A DNA stretch of 9,593 nt, taken from contig VXZL01000079.1 of the NCBI GenBank assembly GCA_009845505.1, positions 1-9,593 on the forward strand, written 5' to 3'. The position numbers were made by a program, and so were the translations under genes. The notes under the pieces are model-generated. The model saw only the letters and a list, made by a program, of their open reading frames with translations. It made no database searches and was not told where the DNA came from. Source of the stretch: Candidatus Poribacteria bacterium (GTDB lineage: Bacteria; Poribacteria; WGA-4E; WGA-3G). This document shows positions 1-6,302 of this stretch, in pieces. The stretch's first letter is position 1; each line of letters opens with the position of its first letter.

Positions 1-52
1 TAATTCTAAGGTTTACCATAAATGAAGTTTAAGTATTTAAAACTGATAGGCA
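1..52. other. AT-rich sequence downstream of dapB
   Basis: This short stretch after the dapB stop contains a weak AT-only palindrome (AGTTTAAGTATTTAAAACT, 26-44). No gene or clear terminator can be supported. Confidence 0.3.
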
Positions 53-850
53 CTAAAAAAGGACTTCACTGATGTCGTGCAATCCTTTGGGAGCATTGAC
101 GATCCATCTGGCGGCGCGAATCGCACCTTTGGCAAATGCCTCTGGACTGTGTGCACGGTGGACAACACTTAATTGTTCACCCTCGGTTGCGAACAGGACA
201 GTGTGATCCCCGGCAATGTCACCACCACGGACGGCGTGGATACCAATCTCTTGTTGTGTCCGCGCACCGACGATGCCGTGGCGACCGTAGACCCCTACTT
301 CCGTTAAATCACGTCCTAACGCTGTAGCAACGGTTTCCGCTAAACGGAGGGCTGTGCCGCTCGGGGCATCTGCTTTGTGATTGTGATGTGCTTCTATCAC
401 CTCAATATTGTAATCGTCTCCGAGGGCTTTCGCAATTAATTCCAATGCTTGGATCATCACATTAACGCCAAGGCTCATGTTCGGAGCCATGACGCAGCGA
501 ATCTGGGACGCAAGCGCGTTGATAGTTGCGAGTTCATCGGGCGTGTAACCGGTTGTTGCAATGACCATCGCTTTATCAGCAGCGACGACTTGCCGGAGGT
601 GTTGCACAGTCGCTCCTGGACTTGAGAACTCGATAACGACATCCGCACTTTCAATTACATCGTCAAGCTCACTTGTAATAGCGATGCCAGTTTCACTCAT
701 GCCTGCAACAACGCCAGCATCACTCCCGATTTGTGGGTGTTCAGGATATTCGATTGCGCCAACAAGTTTCATATCCTCTTGTTGGGCAACACTTTGGATA
801 ATGAGCCGACCCATGCGACCGCATGCTCCATTAATAATTACACGAACCAT
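53..850 (-). CDS. dapB: 4-hydroxy-tetrahydrodipicolinate reductase (DapB)
   Basis: This cytoplasmic enzyme of the lysine/diaminopimelate pathway reduces the DapA product with NAD(P)H, feeding both lysine and peptidoglycan synthesis. The 265-residue product has the usual DapB length. Seen in the sequence: an N-terminal Rossmann nucleotide-binding loop NGACGRMG (residues 7-14), TTGY (99-102), APNMSLGVN (122-130), and the substrate/catalytic block HHNHKADAPSGTA (155-167), which carries the conserved His pair, Lys159 and the DAPSGTA loop. The ATG start is supported by AGAGGA (857-862) six bases upstream. The gene follows the cytochrome gene on the same strand after a 91-base spacer with a hairpin, so co-transcription is possible but there is no functional link. 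The stop is TAG. Nothing is truncated. Confidence 0.97.
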   Translation of the reverse strand: MVRVIINGACGRMGRLIIQSVAQQEDMKLVGAIEYPEHPQIGSDAGVVAGMSETGIAITSELDDVIESADVVIEFSSPGATVQHLRQVVAADKAMVIATTGYTPDELATINALASQIRCVMAPNMSLGVNVMIQALELIAKALGDDYNIEVIEAHHNHKADAPSGTALRLAETVATALGRDLTEVGVYGRHGIVGARTQQEIGIHAVRGGDIAGDHTVLFATEGEQLSVVHRAHSPEAFAKGAIRAARWIVNAPKGLHDISEVLF

Positions 851-868
851 TTATTTTCCTCTGGTTAT

Positions 869-915
869 AAGTTATCAGTTAAGATGATTCCCAGAAGCCT
901 CTTAACTTATAACTA
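869..915. repeat. AT-rich imperfect inverted repeat in the cytochrome-dapB spacer
   Basis: Arms at 869-883 (AAGTTATCAGTTAAG) and 901-915 (CTTAACTTATAACTA) pair at 13 of 15 positions around a 17-base loop. The spacer also contains looser GTTATAAG/GTTATCAG/AACTAAC units resembling those in the 2784-2964 and 8244-8332 spacers. No T-run follows on the minus strand, so a classical intrinsic terminator is unlikely. It looks like a degenerate dispersed intergenic repeat, possibly acting as an RNA hairpin just upstream of the dapB ribosome binding site. Confidence 0.6.
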
Positions 916-941
916 ACGACTTACAACTAACCACTATTTTT

Positions 942-1895
942 TTACTTCAATGTCAGCATATATGCCATGAGGTCTTCCATCTGCTTTACTGAAAGAATAT
1001 CTGCGAAGTTTTCGGGCATAACACCCGCTTGTGGCACACTGGTAGCCCTTATATCCTTTTTGTAGTAAGTTGTCCACAACTTCCCTGATTCGTCAAGTAT
1101 TTGCACGACATCGGGGTTTTCTCTATCTCTGTGATCGTAGAGGTACCGTTTCTTGCCGGTGATTTCCTCTCCGTCTATGGTGAGGATCGTGAGCATTTCG
1201 TATTCAGGGGCTATATAAGCGCGTGGATTGAGGATAGACTCCACAATGAAGTATGGGGCGCGGGTGCGAGCAATATAAGTCAAATCGGGGCCTATCTCAT
1301 GACCAGTCCCGGTAGCACCTCTGCCGTGAACGGCATGGCATTTCCCGCAAGCGTATCCATCAGAGTAGAAGATTGCTTCTCCGGCTTTGACATCACCGTC
1401 CATATACGGGGTCCATTCCTCCGTAGACTTTATCTCCTCCAAGGAGATACCCGCCGCTTTCGCCTGTTCTGTGCGAACGTAGGCAACGATCATGTTAATT
1501 GCCTCATCGGAAAGTTTGCCCCCGAATTTTTGCATCTCAGTTCCCGGTAGTCCGTTAAATACGGTTTGAAAGATACCGCTGTCGGTCCATCCATAGAGCC
1601 ACTCGGCTTTGAAGAGATCGGGGGCTTGCCCACCACGCGTGCGTCCAGCGTGGCAGTTCCAACACATCAAGCGAAAATAGAACGCACCATCTATAACGTC
1701 TTGGCTATAAATGTTTTCCATTGGTACTTCTGGAGCGATGTCCACCTCAAACTCTTGTGCTTGGAGAAATAGATTCAGACCTGAAAATAGAAGGAGAATA
1801 CCGCACGCTGTGTATGTGACAGAAATTGTACGCCCACGCATTTTAGGCGCGCACCGCAAAAGCGCACCTATAAAGCCACGAGTCGAGTGTATCAT
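942..1895 (-). CDS. dihaem cytochrome c, XoxG/MxaG-position, with Planctomycete-type haem-binding domain
   Basis: This is a periplasmic or membrane-anchored electron carrier, probably accepting electrons from the PQQ dehydrogenase encoded two genes upstream. The 317 residues contain a hydrophobic signal/anchor at about 23-46 and two CxxCH haem sites: CWNCH (78-82), with likely axial Met121, and CGKCH (183-187), with likely Met293 in GVMPENF. In the second domain about 100 residues separate CxxCH from the Met ligand. They include GPDLT (202-206), the ESILNP segment (219-224), a PEYE segment (230-233) and a TIDGEEITG strand (239-247). This resembles the putative haem-binding domain family described from Pirellula and Verrucomicrobium (TIGR02603, from recall). 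The start at 1895 overlaps the upstream stop as ATGA, with GGAGGAGG (1903-1910) seven bases away. Met19 gives a tidier signal peptide but has no ribosome binding site. The electron-transfer role is inferred from position. Confidence 0.88.
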   Translation of the reverse strand: MIHSTRGFIGALLRCAPKMRGRTISVTYTACGILLLFSGLNLFLQAQEFEVDIAPEVPMENIYSQDVIDGAFYFRLMCWNCHAGRTRGGQAPDLFKAEWLYGWTDSGIFQTVFNGLPGTEMQKFGGKLSDEAINMIVAYVRTEQAKAAGISLEEIKSTEEWTPYMDGDVKAGEAIFYSDGYACGKCHAVHGRGATGTGHEIGPDLTYIARTRAPYFIVESILNPRAYIAPEYEMLTILTIDGEEITGKKRYLYDHRDRENPDVVQILDESGKLWTTYYKKDIRATSVPQAGVMPENFADILSVKQMEDLMAYMLTLK

Positions 1896-2767
1896 TTCTT
1901 TTCCTCCTCCTGAAACGGCGCGAAGTAAGGTAAATGGTACTTCTCAGTAAGTGCCTTCAGTTTTTCTTCGCTCCATTTCTGTTCAATAATTGTGTTAACA
2001 ACGTTTTGAAGTGCTTGTGTATCTCGCTCTGCCGTGTTTTTACTGAAAGCGATAGAGACATTCCAACGGAGACGAGATGGCGGCATGTATCCAGCAACAA
2101 CTTCTAATTCAGGATAAGCTGTTTCTGTTTGTGCTGCCCGCTGAAGACGGGATCCTTTTTCAATCAACCAACCCGAGTTTGCCCACATACATCCGTAAGC
2201 GATTTCACCTTTCTGTAGCGCATCCAGAACAGCGATTTGTGAACGATAAACCCGGCGGTTGTATCCCATCTGTCGAAGCACGTCACTCGCGATCGATCCA
2301 GCCTCTGTACCAATCGTTTCCAGCTTGATGTCTTCCAGTGTTTTAGGGGACCGTTGCAAATCTTTCCGCTTTATCAACACATAACCGGTGCCGTAATACG
2401 GTTTAGAGAAGTCAACATTCTGACCCAACTGGACGTTTTCACTCATCGCGCGCTCTTCAATAGGGATTCCGATAACGCAGTCGCAATGCCCGCGTAACAT
2501 ATCAGCGAGCAAGCTATCCCGGAGCGAATCGAGCCAATGGAGTTCCAGTTTAACCCCTAATTCTTCTGCCAGTAGATGTGCTATCTCAACATCTACTCCT
2601 GGGAGTTCTGGATCGGCATTAGAATAGGGCAGATTCCGAACGTCCATGCAGACTGTCAACACTCCTTTTTCTCTAATCTCTTCCAAGGCATCGTCAGCAT
2701 CCGCATTGTGCAATATCGAACCGGACAGCGTGAAAAGCAATACCCATAAAAGTATGTGATATTTCAC
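1892..2767 (-). CDS. quinoprotein dehydrogenase-associated periplasmic substrate-binding protein (MxaJ/XoxJ-like)
   Basis: This is a secreted family-3 type binding protein of 291 residues, including a signal peptide (about 1-24, hydrophobic core 5-19). The region LTVCMDVRNLPYSN (37-50) and CDCVIGIP (95-102), followed by VDFSKPYYGTGYVLI (118-132), matches the pattern I recall for quinoprotein-associated binding proteins (TIGR03871; MxaJ, XoxJ). It is less like amino-acid transporter components, and no ABC permease or ATPase lies nearby. In methylotrophs the J protein is needed for, or assists, activity of the PQQ dehydrogenase, probably through maturation or binding. That role is inferred here from its place between the dehydrogenase and cytochrome genes. 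The start is GTG, backed by AAAGGAGGT seven bases upstream. The stop TGA overlaps the next ATG. A free amino-acid-binding protein is the alternative; Arg106 sits where those proteins keep a ligand Arg. Confidence 0.85.
   Translation of the reverse strand: MKYHILLWVLLFTLSGSILHNADADDALEEIREKGVLTVCMDVRNLPYSNADPELPGVDVEIAHLLAEELGVKLELHWLDSLRDSLLADMLRGHCDCVIGIPIEERAMSENVQLGQNVDFSKPYYGTGYVLIKRKDLQRSPKTLEDIKLETIGTEAGSIASDVLRQMGYNRRVYRSQIAVLDALQKGEIAYGCMWANSGWLIEKGSRLQRAAQTETAYPELEVVAGYMPPSRLRWNVSIAFSKNTAERDTQALQNVVNTIIEQKWSEEKLKALTEKYHLPYFAPFQEEEKK
1903..1910 (-). promoter_or_regulatory. ribosome binding site deciding the cytochrome c start
   Basis: GGAGGAGG lies inside the last codons of the upstream binding-protein gene (its Glu-rich C terminus), seven bases before the ATG at 1895. 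The ATGA start/stop overlap points to translational coupling of the two genes. This favours the first ATG over the internal one at codon 19. Confidence 0.75.
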
Positions 2768-2774
2768 AGGGCAA

Positions 2775-2783
2775 ACCTCCTTT
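2775..2783 (-). promoter_or_regulatory. ribosome binding site for the GTG-started binding protein
   Basis: AAAGGAGGT, nearly a full complement of the 16S rRNA 3' end, sits seven bases before GTG (2767-2765). It fixes this GTG as the start. The strong site may offset the weaker GTG codon or the palindrome just upstream. Confidence 0.75.
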
Positions 2784-2798
2784 ATTGGTTATTAGCAG

Positions 2799-2915
2799 TT
2801 AGCAGATAGCGTATAGCATATAGTAATTAGCGAATAACAATTAGCAAAGACGCAAGCGTTCCGTAACGCCTCTTTTCTTTGCTATAAGTGCAGCGACTTA
2901 TACGCTACATGCTAA
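2799..2915. repeat. nested imperfect palindrome between the PQQ dehydrogenase and binding-protein genes
   Basis: Three nested pairs of arms share one centre near 2860. The outer arms 2799-2815 and 2899-2915 pair at 15 of 17 positions. The middle arms TAGCAAAGA (2842-2850) and TCTTTGCTA (2876-2884) pair perfectly. The inner GCGTT (2856-2860) and AACGC (2865-2869) close a 4-base loop. On the transcript this would form a long interrupted hairpin between the dehydrogenase stop (2965) and the next ribosome binding site. It could be a small non-autonomous repeat element, a processing/stabilising hairpin or a partial terminator. No T-run follows it. Confidence 0.7.
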
Positions 2916-2922
2916 TCGCTAT

Positions 2923-2962
2923 AAGCGTAGCGACCTGACCACTGAAAGCGTAGCGACCTGAC
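2923..2962. repeat. two direct copies of a 17-base unit next to the palindrome
   Basis: AAGCGTAGCGACCTGAC occurs exactly at 2923-2939 and again at 2946-2962, ending just before the dehydrogenase stop codon at 2965. A weaker copy (AAGTGCAGCGACTTA) lies at about 2886-2900. The copies are 23 bases apart start to start. Confidence 0.75.
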
Positions 2963-2964
2963 TG

Positions 2965-4695
2965 CTATTCATCAAAGAGCGCGAACACATAGAGGGTGCC
3001 GCCTTGGCGGGCGTTAACTTCGGCATATTTCACCGCACCCGATGCTATGACAACATATTGAACACCATCAAGTTGATAGGTAATCGGTGGCGCGAGCACC
3101 CCGGATCCAGTTTGGAAGTCCCAAAGCACTTCGCCGGTTTCTGCCGATAGTGCCATAAATCTTCCTTCTAAATCACCTGCAAAAACGAGACCACCCGCTG
3201 TTGTGAGGCATCCACCCCATTGTGGGAAGTTCGTTTTGTGCCTCCATTTAATTTCACCTGTAGAAACGTCAATCGCGCTAATGTGCCCCCACATCTCCAT
3301 GTCGCCAGCGGCATCTCTTTCTGCCGTCATACCGCTGCCAAGATAGGGTAAACCCTTCACATAGAACACGCGCCCCTGATGGAAGGAACCGCAAAGTTCC
3401 AGCGACGGAACGTAGAGGTAATTTGTGGAAGGGTTGTACGCCGAAGGTGGCCAATTCTTTCCACCTTCAACACCCGGGCAGACGCGTATCGTTCCTTCTT
3501 CTGAGGTAGACACACCCGGTTTGACAGTTGGTCTGCCGTTTTCATCAAGCCCCGAAGACCAGTTCATTTCGCAATAGGGGCTTGCGTACAAGAATTTTCC
3601 GTTGGTTCTATCAAGCACATAGAAATAGCCGTTACGATTCGCTTGCATCAGTGCTTTGACGGGTTTTCCATCGATTTCCATATCAATCAAGACAGGTTCA
3701 CTCACGCCATCCCAATCCCAGAGATCGTGTGGTGTAGCTTGGAAGTGCCATTGGAGTTTACCGGTATCGGCATCAAGTGCGACAATGCAGTCGGTATAAA
3801 GATTGTCACCCCTGCGAACAGCCCCGTTCCAGTCGGGTGCAGGATTGCCCGTTCCCCAGTAGACAAGATTCAATTCTGGATCGTATGAGCCGGTGACCCA
3901 AGCAGAGCCGCCGCCTGTCATCCATGAATCGCCTGCCCATGTGTCGCCGCCGGGTTCATCTTTTGAAGGAACAGTGTAAAACCGCCACGCTTGTTCACCC
4001 GTTTCAGCGTAATACGCGTCAATGTAGCCGCGAATGCCGTATTCCGCACCAGATATCCCGACAATCACTTTGTCTTTGACAACTAACGGGGCAACGGTCA
4101 AAGATTCAGCGTTGGTTGAATCTCCAACGACTCTATCCCACAGTACCGTTCCAGTTTTCACGTCAAGCGCAAGGAGATGGGCATCGAGGGTTGTCCAAAA
4201 GACTTTGTCTCCAAGAATGGCAGCACCGCGATTGACCATACCGCAGCAGATAGCAAGACCATCTTGGAGCGGATAATTATATCGCCATATTTCCTTGCCC
4301 GTTCTGGCATCCACGGCGTAAATACTGCTATAGGGGGTTGTGATAATCATTACCCCGTCTATAACAAGCGGAGTGCATTCAAACTTATCAAACCTTGTTC
4401 CAATTTGAAACGCCCATTTCGGGACGAGTTTTTTGACGTTTTCGGTGTTAACCTGTGTGAGTTCGCTATATCTCCAACTTCTATAGTCGCGTCCATACAT
4501 CAGCCAGCTTTCCTGATCGCCTTGTGAGGACAATAACATCTCATTGGTAACGGGTCGGATATTATTGACATCGGTACCCGCTGTAACAATCCCCGGTGTC
4601 GCAACAAGTGATAGGGCTACCACAAAGATGACGAGGCTTACGCGTTTTGTGTGTAGACAATCGCTTGCTGCTTTGAAAAAAGTCTGCACGCTCAT
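2965..4695 (-). CDS. PQQ-dependent alcohol dehydrogenase with lanthanide-type Asp pair (XoxF-like)
   Basis: This periplasmic quinoprotein oxidises an alcohol, using PQQ and a metal, and passes electrons to a cytochrome c. The 576 residues begin with a signal peptide (hydrophobic core about 20-38) and then form a beta-propeller with repeated AxDxxTGxxxW tryptophan-docking motifs (for example 127-137, 306-316, 474-484, 517-525). Expected active-site features are present: vicinal Cys150-Cys151, Glu218 in GAEYG, Trp266, Asn284 in GTGNPAP, catalytic Asp327 and Arg354 in ANRNG. Asp329 (motif DWD) is the extra metal ligand found in lanthanide-dependent XoxF/PedH-type enzymes and absent from calcium MxaF. 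There is no C-terminal haem domain, so a separate cytochrome is needed; the gene two places downstream fits. The ATG start has AAGGAGAGG (4700-4708) upstream. The substrate (methanol, ethanol or other) cannot be read from the sequence. The stop is TAG. Confidence 0.93.
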   Translation of the reverse strand: MSVQTFFKAASDCLHTKRVSLVIFVVALSLVATPGIVTAGTDVNNIRPVTNEMLLSSQGDQESWLMYGRDYRSWRYSELTQVNTENVKKLVPKWAFQIGTRFDKFECTPLVIDGVMIITTPYSSIYAVDARTGKEIWRYNYPLQDGLAICCGMVNRGAAILGDKVFWTTLDAHLLALDVKTGTVLWDRVVGDSTNAESLTVAPLVVKDKVIVGISGAEYGIRGYIDAYYAETGEQAWRFYTVPSKDEPGGDTWAGDSWMTGGGSAWVTGSYDPELNLVYWGTGNPAPDWNGAVRRGDNLYTDCIVALDADTGKLQWHFQATPHDLWDWDGVSEPVLIDMEIDGKPVKALMQANRNGYFYVLDRTNGKFLYASPYCEMNWSSGLDENGRPTVKPGVSTSEEGTIRVCPGVEGGKNWPPSAYNPSTNYLYVPSLELCGSFHQGRVFYVKGLPYLGSGMTAERDAAGDMEMWGHISAIDVSTGEIKWRHKTNFPQWGGCLTTAGGLVFAGDLEGRFMALSAETGEVLWDFQTGSGVLAPPITYQLDGVQYVVIASGAVKYAEVNARQGGTLYVFALFDE

Positions 4696-4816
4696 ATTTC
4701 CTCTCCTTGTTCTATCAATAATACAATCCCAATTTCCTATCCTTTTAAATGCTATATCACATAAGGAGGCGCGAGGCCTCTCTCTCGCTGTTTCAGGTGT
4801 AGATACCTCAGGCTTT

Positions 4817-4845
4817 AGTTTACCAAAAATTAGATTTTATGTAAA
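4817..4845 (-). promoter_or_regulatory. candidate sigma-70 type promoter of the PQQ dehydrogenase operon
   Basis: On the minus strand TTTACA (4845-4840, five of six to TTGACA) is followed after exactly 17 bases by TAAACT (4822-4817, four of six to TATAAT). It lies about 120 bases upstream of the ATG in an AT-rich stretch, leaving a leader with a small GC-rich hairpin. Found by eye only; the phylum's promoter consensus is not known to me. Confidence 0.4.
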
Positions 4846-4901
4846 TCGGAAAAATCTCGTCTAATGCAGATTTGCCTTCATATCTACGGAATTTCATAGG
4901 G

Positions 4902-4928
4902 ATTCATAGTATTCATAGTATTCATAGT
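4902..4928. repeat. three tandem copies of a 9-base unit
   Basis: ATTCATAGT is repeated exactly three times without gaps (4902-4910, 4911-4919, 4920-4928) and is followed by AAC. A partial copy (TTTCATAGG, 4892-4900) precedes it. Inverted copies lie downstream at 5019-5030 and 5119-5129. Confidence 0.85.
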
Positions 4929-5030
4929 AACGTTCTGAACATTGCGTCTTTAGAACCTTCATAAAGTGAGGTGTGGCATGGGTTTATAGGTTGTTTGTGA
5001 AGCAGGCACTTTTTTGCTGTTACTATGAAT
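4920..5030. repeat. 111-base segment bounded by 12-base perfect inverted repeats
   Basis: ATTCATAGTAAC at 4920-4931 is matched by its exact reverse complement GTTACTATGAAT at 5019-5030. The right half reappears in degenerate form exactly 100 bases on: GGTTTATAG at 4981 and 5081, GTTACTATGAA at 5019 and 5119. The structure resembles a decayed small inverted-repeat element or a duplicated regulatory segment. No target-site duplication is evident. Confidence 0.55.
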
Positions 5031-5260
5031 CCGAATTTTGGGGTTCTGAGAATTAGGCGTGAAAAGTCAATGGTGGTGTAGGTTTATAGAGGATTCCGAG
5101 TTGTGTACTTTTGGGGTGGTTACTATGAAAGTTGTGTGTCTCTTTGTTATACTTTATTTAACGTTATGATTAAGAGTTATGCAAGGATTTCCTGAATCAG
5201 GATTTTGGAGTTACAAGACAGACGAGATCGCCTCGCTTGATTTACGATTGACATGTCCAG

Positions 5261-6157
5261 TTACCCTAATTGTGCTTGTTCTCCAGCGTGGTAGGAACTC
5301 CGCACAAGGGGGCCAGATTCCACGTGCCGAAAGCCCATCTCTATCCCGACTTCTTTGAGTTCGTCAAATTCTTCGGGGGTATAATAACGTTGTATCGGTA
5401 GGTGACGTGTGGAGGGTGAAAGATATTGCCCGATGGTAATAATATCGCAGCCGGTATTACGGATGTCCTGCAATGTTTCTAAGAGTTCTGTGATTGTCTC
5501 GCCTAAGCCTACCATGAGTCCCGATTTGGTGAGCATTTGGGTGTCGAGCTGCTTGACTATTTCGAGGAGTGTTAGGGTCTGTTGGTAGTTGGCGTACGGG
5601 CGGACCCTGCGGTAGAGGCGCGGCACGGTTTCGGTATTGTGATTCAGAACTTCAGGACGGGCGCGTACAATAACATGAAGTGCTTCCCAATTTCCTTCGA
5701 GATCAGGAATGAGAACTTCGACTGTACATCCGGGTTGATTTTTCCGGGCTTCGGTGATGCATTCTGCGAAAACACTCGCGCCGCCGTCGGGTAGGTCGTC
5801 ACGGTTAACGGAGGTAATCACGACGTGTTTGAGTTTTAAGTGTGCAACAGCCTCACCGATGCGTCTCGGTTCATCGGTATCAACAATGCCACCGGGCGCG
5901 CCTTTCTTGACAGCACAGAACATACAACGCCTCGTGCAGACATCACCTAATATCATGAAGGTTGCAGTCCGACTGTTCCAGCATTCGCCGATGTTCGGAC
6001 ATCGCGCTTCTTCACAAACAGTGTGAAGTTCCAAGTCGCGCATCAATTTTTTGAGTTCCGCGTAGTTGCCGCCACCTGGGATCCTCGCCTTAATCCATGA
6101 TGGATGGCGGCTTTGCTGTCTATTCACGTTGACGATAGGGAGGGTTTTTAACATCAT
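5261..6157 (-). CDS. lipA: lipoyl synthase (radical SAM)
   Basis: LipA inserts two sulfur atoms into octanoyl chains on lipoyl domains (pyruvate and 2-oxoglutarate dehydrogenases, glycine cleavage H protein), using S-adenosylmethionine and two 4Fe-4S clusters. The 298-residue protein shows the auxiliary cluster motif Cys48-x4-Cys53-x5-Cys59, the radical SAM motif Cys74-x3-Cys78-x2-Cys81, and the C-terminal RSSYHA (286-291), whose Ser287 is the auxiliary-cluster ligand in known LipA enzymes. Length and motif order are standard. The ATG at 6157 is the only good start before the conserved region, but no purine-rich ribosome binding site precedes it. It begins only 32 bases after the 3' end of the tRNA-Sec gene, so its mRNA 5' end may be produced by tRNA 3' processing. 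No octanoyltransferase gene (lipB) is nearby. Confidence 0.97.
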   Translation of the reverse strand: MMLKTLPIVNVNRQQSRHPSWIKARIPGGGNYAELKKLMRDLELHTVCEEARCPNIGECWNSRTATFMILGDVCTRRCMFCAVKKGAPGGIVDTDEPRRIGEAVAHLKLKHVVITSVNRDDLPDGGASVFAECITEARKNQPGCTVEVLIPDLEGNWEALHVIVRARPEVLNHNTETVPRLYRRVRPYANYQQTLTLLEIVKQLDTQMLTKSGLMVGLGETITELLETLQDIRNTGCDIITIGQYLSPSTRHLPIQRYYTPEEFDELKEVGIEMGFRHVESGPLVRSSYHAGEQAQLG

Positions 6158-6189
6158 TTGGTCCGGACAATACTACTTTGCTGTCAAGA

Positions 6190-6283
6190 TGGCGGGAGAG
6201 GGTGGGAGTCGAACCCACCTATCCACTTGCATGGACAAGCCGGTTTTGAAGACCGGTAGGGCCACCGGACCCTATCCTCCCCC
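6190..6283 (-). tRNA. selC: tRNA-Sec (anticodon UCA), CCA encoded
   Basis: This selenocysteine tRNA inserts Sec at UGA codons with SelB, encoded just upstream. Read on the minus strand it is 94 bases including the encoded CCA. Acceptor arm: 8 pairs (6283-6276 with 6201-6194, one G-U), then discriminator G and CCA. D arm: 6 pairs with a 4-base loop, the long D stem typical of bacterial tRNA-Sec. Anticodon arm: 5 pairs around loop CTTCAAA, with TCA at 6249-6247. A long 21-base variable arm (6239-6219) contains a 6-pair stem. T arm: 5 pairs around TTCGACT. The 8+5 acceptor-T stack is the standard bacterial Sec form. It starts 19 bases after the selB stop and ends 32 bases before lipA. Confidence 0.96.
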
Positions 6284-6302
6284 ATCTTCAAGTGCTTCAC
6301 AA

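Larger units (their letters stand above)
4696..5260. other. gene-free region between lipA and the PQQ dehydrogenase gene
   Basis: No convincing gene lies here on either strand. From the dehydrogenase side it holds the gene's ribosome binding site, a GC-rich leader hairpin (GCGAG 4771-4775 with CTCGC 4784-4788), a candidate promoter (4817-4845) and a cluster of ATTCATAGT repeats with inverted copies (4902-5129). Next to lipA is an AT-rich stretch with only short palindromes (about 5189-5201 and 5221-5236) and no clear terminator. Confidence 0.7.

Noticed and set aside
869..915. Hairpin as an intrinsic terminator for the cytochrome operon
   Set aside because: The stem is AT-rich and lacks a following T-run in the minus-strand direction.
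1101..1550. Plus-strand ORF of 149 codons inside the cytochrome gene
   Set aside because: It is antisense to the conserved haem domains and has no recognisable motif; a shadow frame.
1892..1894. UGA stop of the binding-protein gene as a possible selenocysteine codon
   Set aside because: Readthrough would add only seven sense codons after the UGA before TAG, the ATGA overlap explains the context, and the protein already has a normal family C terminus.
4544..4864. Plus-strand ORF of 106 codons entering the dehydrogenase upstream region
   Set aside because: Its first half is antisense to the dehydrogenase signal peptide and the rest runs through the promoter/leader; no ribosome binding site or recognisable domain.
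4902..4928. Tandem 9-mers as a CRISPR-like array
   Set aside because: The units are contiguous with no spacers and far too short; no cas genes are nearby.
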